Assembly: GCA_009618505.1 (NCBI GenBank)
Contig: WJOQ01000182.1
Coordinates: forward strand, 1-5,521
Direction: 5' to 3'
DNA length: 5,521 nt
DNA from: Clostridia bacterium
Lineage (GTDB): Bacteria > Aerophobota > Aerophobia > Aerophobales > AE-B3A
Positions 4,616-5,521 of this stretch are shown here, piece by piece; within the stretch, counting starts at the first letter, position 1; each line of letters starts with the position of its first letter. The notes under the pieces were generated by a model, which saw only the letters and a list, made by a program, of their open reading frames with translations, searched no databases and was not told the DNA's origin. The position numbers were made by a program, and so were the translations under genes.

Positions 4616-5521
4616 TTGAAAGCAGCTGTATTCCATGCAATAAAAGACGTGAGATTAGAAGATATAGAGATTCCTCAGATTAAAAGCGATGAGGTGTTAG
4701 TGAGAGTAAAAGCGGCTCTGACCTGTGGTACTGACCGCAAGATGTATCTGCGAGGTCATCCTCTTTTTACACCTCCCTTTGTATTTGGACATGAATTTGC
4801 TGGCGAAATAGTGAAGGTGGGCAGTAAGGTGAAGGATTTTCAGAAAGGAATGAGGGTAGTAGCGGCAAACTCTGCTCCTTGTAATCACTGTTATTACTGC
4901 AAAATAGGCCAACAGAGCATGTGTGAAAATATAACGCTAAGGCTCAGCGGCGCCTTTGCTGAGTATGTGGAGGTACTGGGGCCAATTACCAGCCAGAATT
5001 TACTAGAGATCCCCGCTCATCTTTCCTATAAAGAGGCAGCTTTAGTAGAACCTCTGGCTTGTGTAGTGCATGGAGTAGAGAATTCTAATATAGCTTTAGG
5101 GGATACAGTTGTCATCAATGGATTAGGGCCGATTGGATTGATGTATGTTCAATTGGCACGTCTCAAAGGTGCCAGAGTCATTGCCACTGATCTAAAGAGA
5201 CAAAGATTGAGCCTGGCCAAGGAACTGGGGGCTGATGAGGTGATAGATATCTCTAAGGTAAAAGATGCGGTTGAGGCAGTGAGGAAGCTCACCGAAAAAG
5301 GCAGGGGAACAGATGTGGCTATAGAGGCAGTGGGAATTCCTGAGGCATGGGAGAAAACCATTTTGATGGTGAGAAAAGGAGGAATAGCCAATCTTTTTGG
5401 GGGTTGCCCTTCAGGAACAAAAATAACTATTGATGCTAAGCTTTTGCATTATTCACAGATTACTATAAAAGGTATCTTCCATCATACTCCTCAGTATGTA
5501 AAGAGAGCCTTGAATCTAATT
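4616..5521 (+). CDS. Zinc-dependent medium-chain dehydrogenase (polyol/threonine/butanediol dehydrogenase type), 3' truncated by window
   Basis: The frame opens with TTG and runs 302 codons to the last base without a stop; a further 40-50 residues are expected. The product is a class of NAD(P)-dependent zinc alcohol dehydrogenase. The catalytic zinc ligands are visible as Cys37 (LTCGTD, 35-40), His59-Glu60 (FGHEFAGEI, 57-65) and Glu145 (ALVEPLACVVHG, 142-153). All four structural-zinc cysteines are present (Cys89, Cys92, Cys95, Cys103). The nucleotide fold has GLGPIG (169-174) and Asp192 at the end of the second strand (VIATD), which favours NAD over NADP. ADEVID and AIEAVG follow, then GGIANLFGGCP (255-265). 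By family it would oxidise a polyol, amino alcohol or vicinal diol; (R,R)-butanediol dehydrogenase would suit an acetoin operon, and sorbitol-type activity would suit the kinase. The sequence does not decide between them. It is homologous to but clearly different from the left-edge dehydrogenase. A GAGGAG SD supports expression. Confidence 0.9.
   Translation, partial: MKAAVFHAIKDVRLEDIEIPQIKSDEVLVRVKAALTCGTDRKMYLRGHPLFTPPFVFGHEFAGEIVKVGSKVKDFQKGMRVVAANSAPCNHCYYCKIGQQSMCENITLRLSGAFAEYVEVLGPITSQNLLEIPAHLSYKEAALVEPLACVVHGVENSNIALGDTVVINGLGPIGLMYVQLARLKGARVIATDLKRQRLSLAKELGADEVIDISKVKDAVEAVRKLTEKGRGTDVAIEAVGIPEAWEKTILMVRKGGIANLFGGCPSGTKITIDAKLLHYSQITIKGIFHHTPQYVKRALNLI

Noticed and set aside
4697..4912. 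71-codon minus-strand open frame inside the second dehydrogenase
   Set aside because: The + strand here encodes the zinc-ligand motifs GHE and the four-cysteine lobe; the antisense frame is a by-product.

Overview
The window is a run of metabolic genes, all on the + strand and closely spaced, from an unidentified bacterium. Base composition is moderate to AT-leaning, with frequent AGA/AGG and ATA codons. GTG and TTG starts are used, and SD sites are recognisable at most genes. The short heptad repeats and CCTCTCCC palindromes in the gaps look like those of environmental, uncultured lineages. I cannot name a phylum from the sequence alone.

Layout: (1) 1-336 is the C-terminal end of a medium-chain (MDR) polyol/alcohol dehydrogenase, cut by the window edge. 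(2) 340-1878 is a complete FGGY sugar/polyol kinase, 3 nt downstream. (3) 1951-2424 is a short GTG-start gene. It joins the first β-strand and glycine loop of a COG4091 protein (SAF-domain 'homoserine dehydrogenase-like', the family of the Brucella DXR-like enzyme DRL) directly to that family's C-terminal region, leaving out most of the Rossmann and catalytic parts. (4) 2427-3389 and 3540-4523 are the α and β subunits of a TPP-dependent E1 2-oxo acid (pyruvate/acetoin-type) dehydrogenase. They are separated by a 150-bp repeat-rich spacer. (5) 4616-5521+ is a second, different zinc-dependent MDR dehydrogenase with a TTG start, running off the right edge.

The genes probably form one catabolic operon. 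A polyol or ketose would be oxidised by one or both dehydrogenases and phosphorylated by the FGGY kinase. A TPP-dependent E1 would handle a 2-oxo acid or α-hydroxyketone (acetoin-like) step. No E2 or E3 gene is visible, so the E1 pair either borrows them from elsewhere or does a non-classical carboligase/lyase reaction. The substrate is not determined; tetritols/tetruloses, 1-deoxyketoses and acetoin/2,3-butanediol are all compatible.

The most notable points are the internally deleted COG4091/DRL-like gene, the unusual combination of kinase, DRL-like protein, stand-alone E1 and two MDR enzymes, and the intergenic repeats. Those repeats comprise two copies of a palindromic element, one of which supplies the ribosome binding site of the E1β gene, and 7-bp-period repeats in both large gaps, in opposite orientations.
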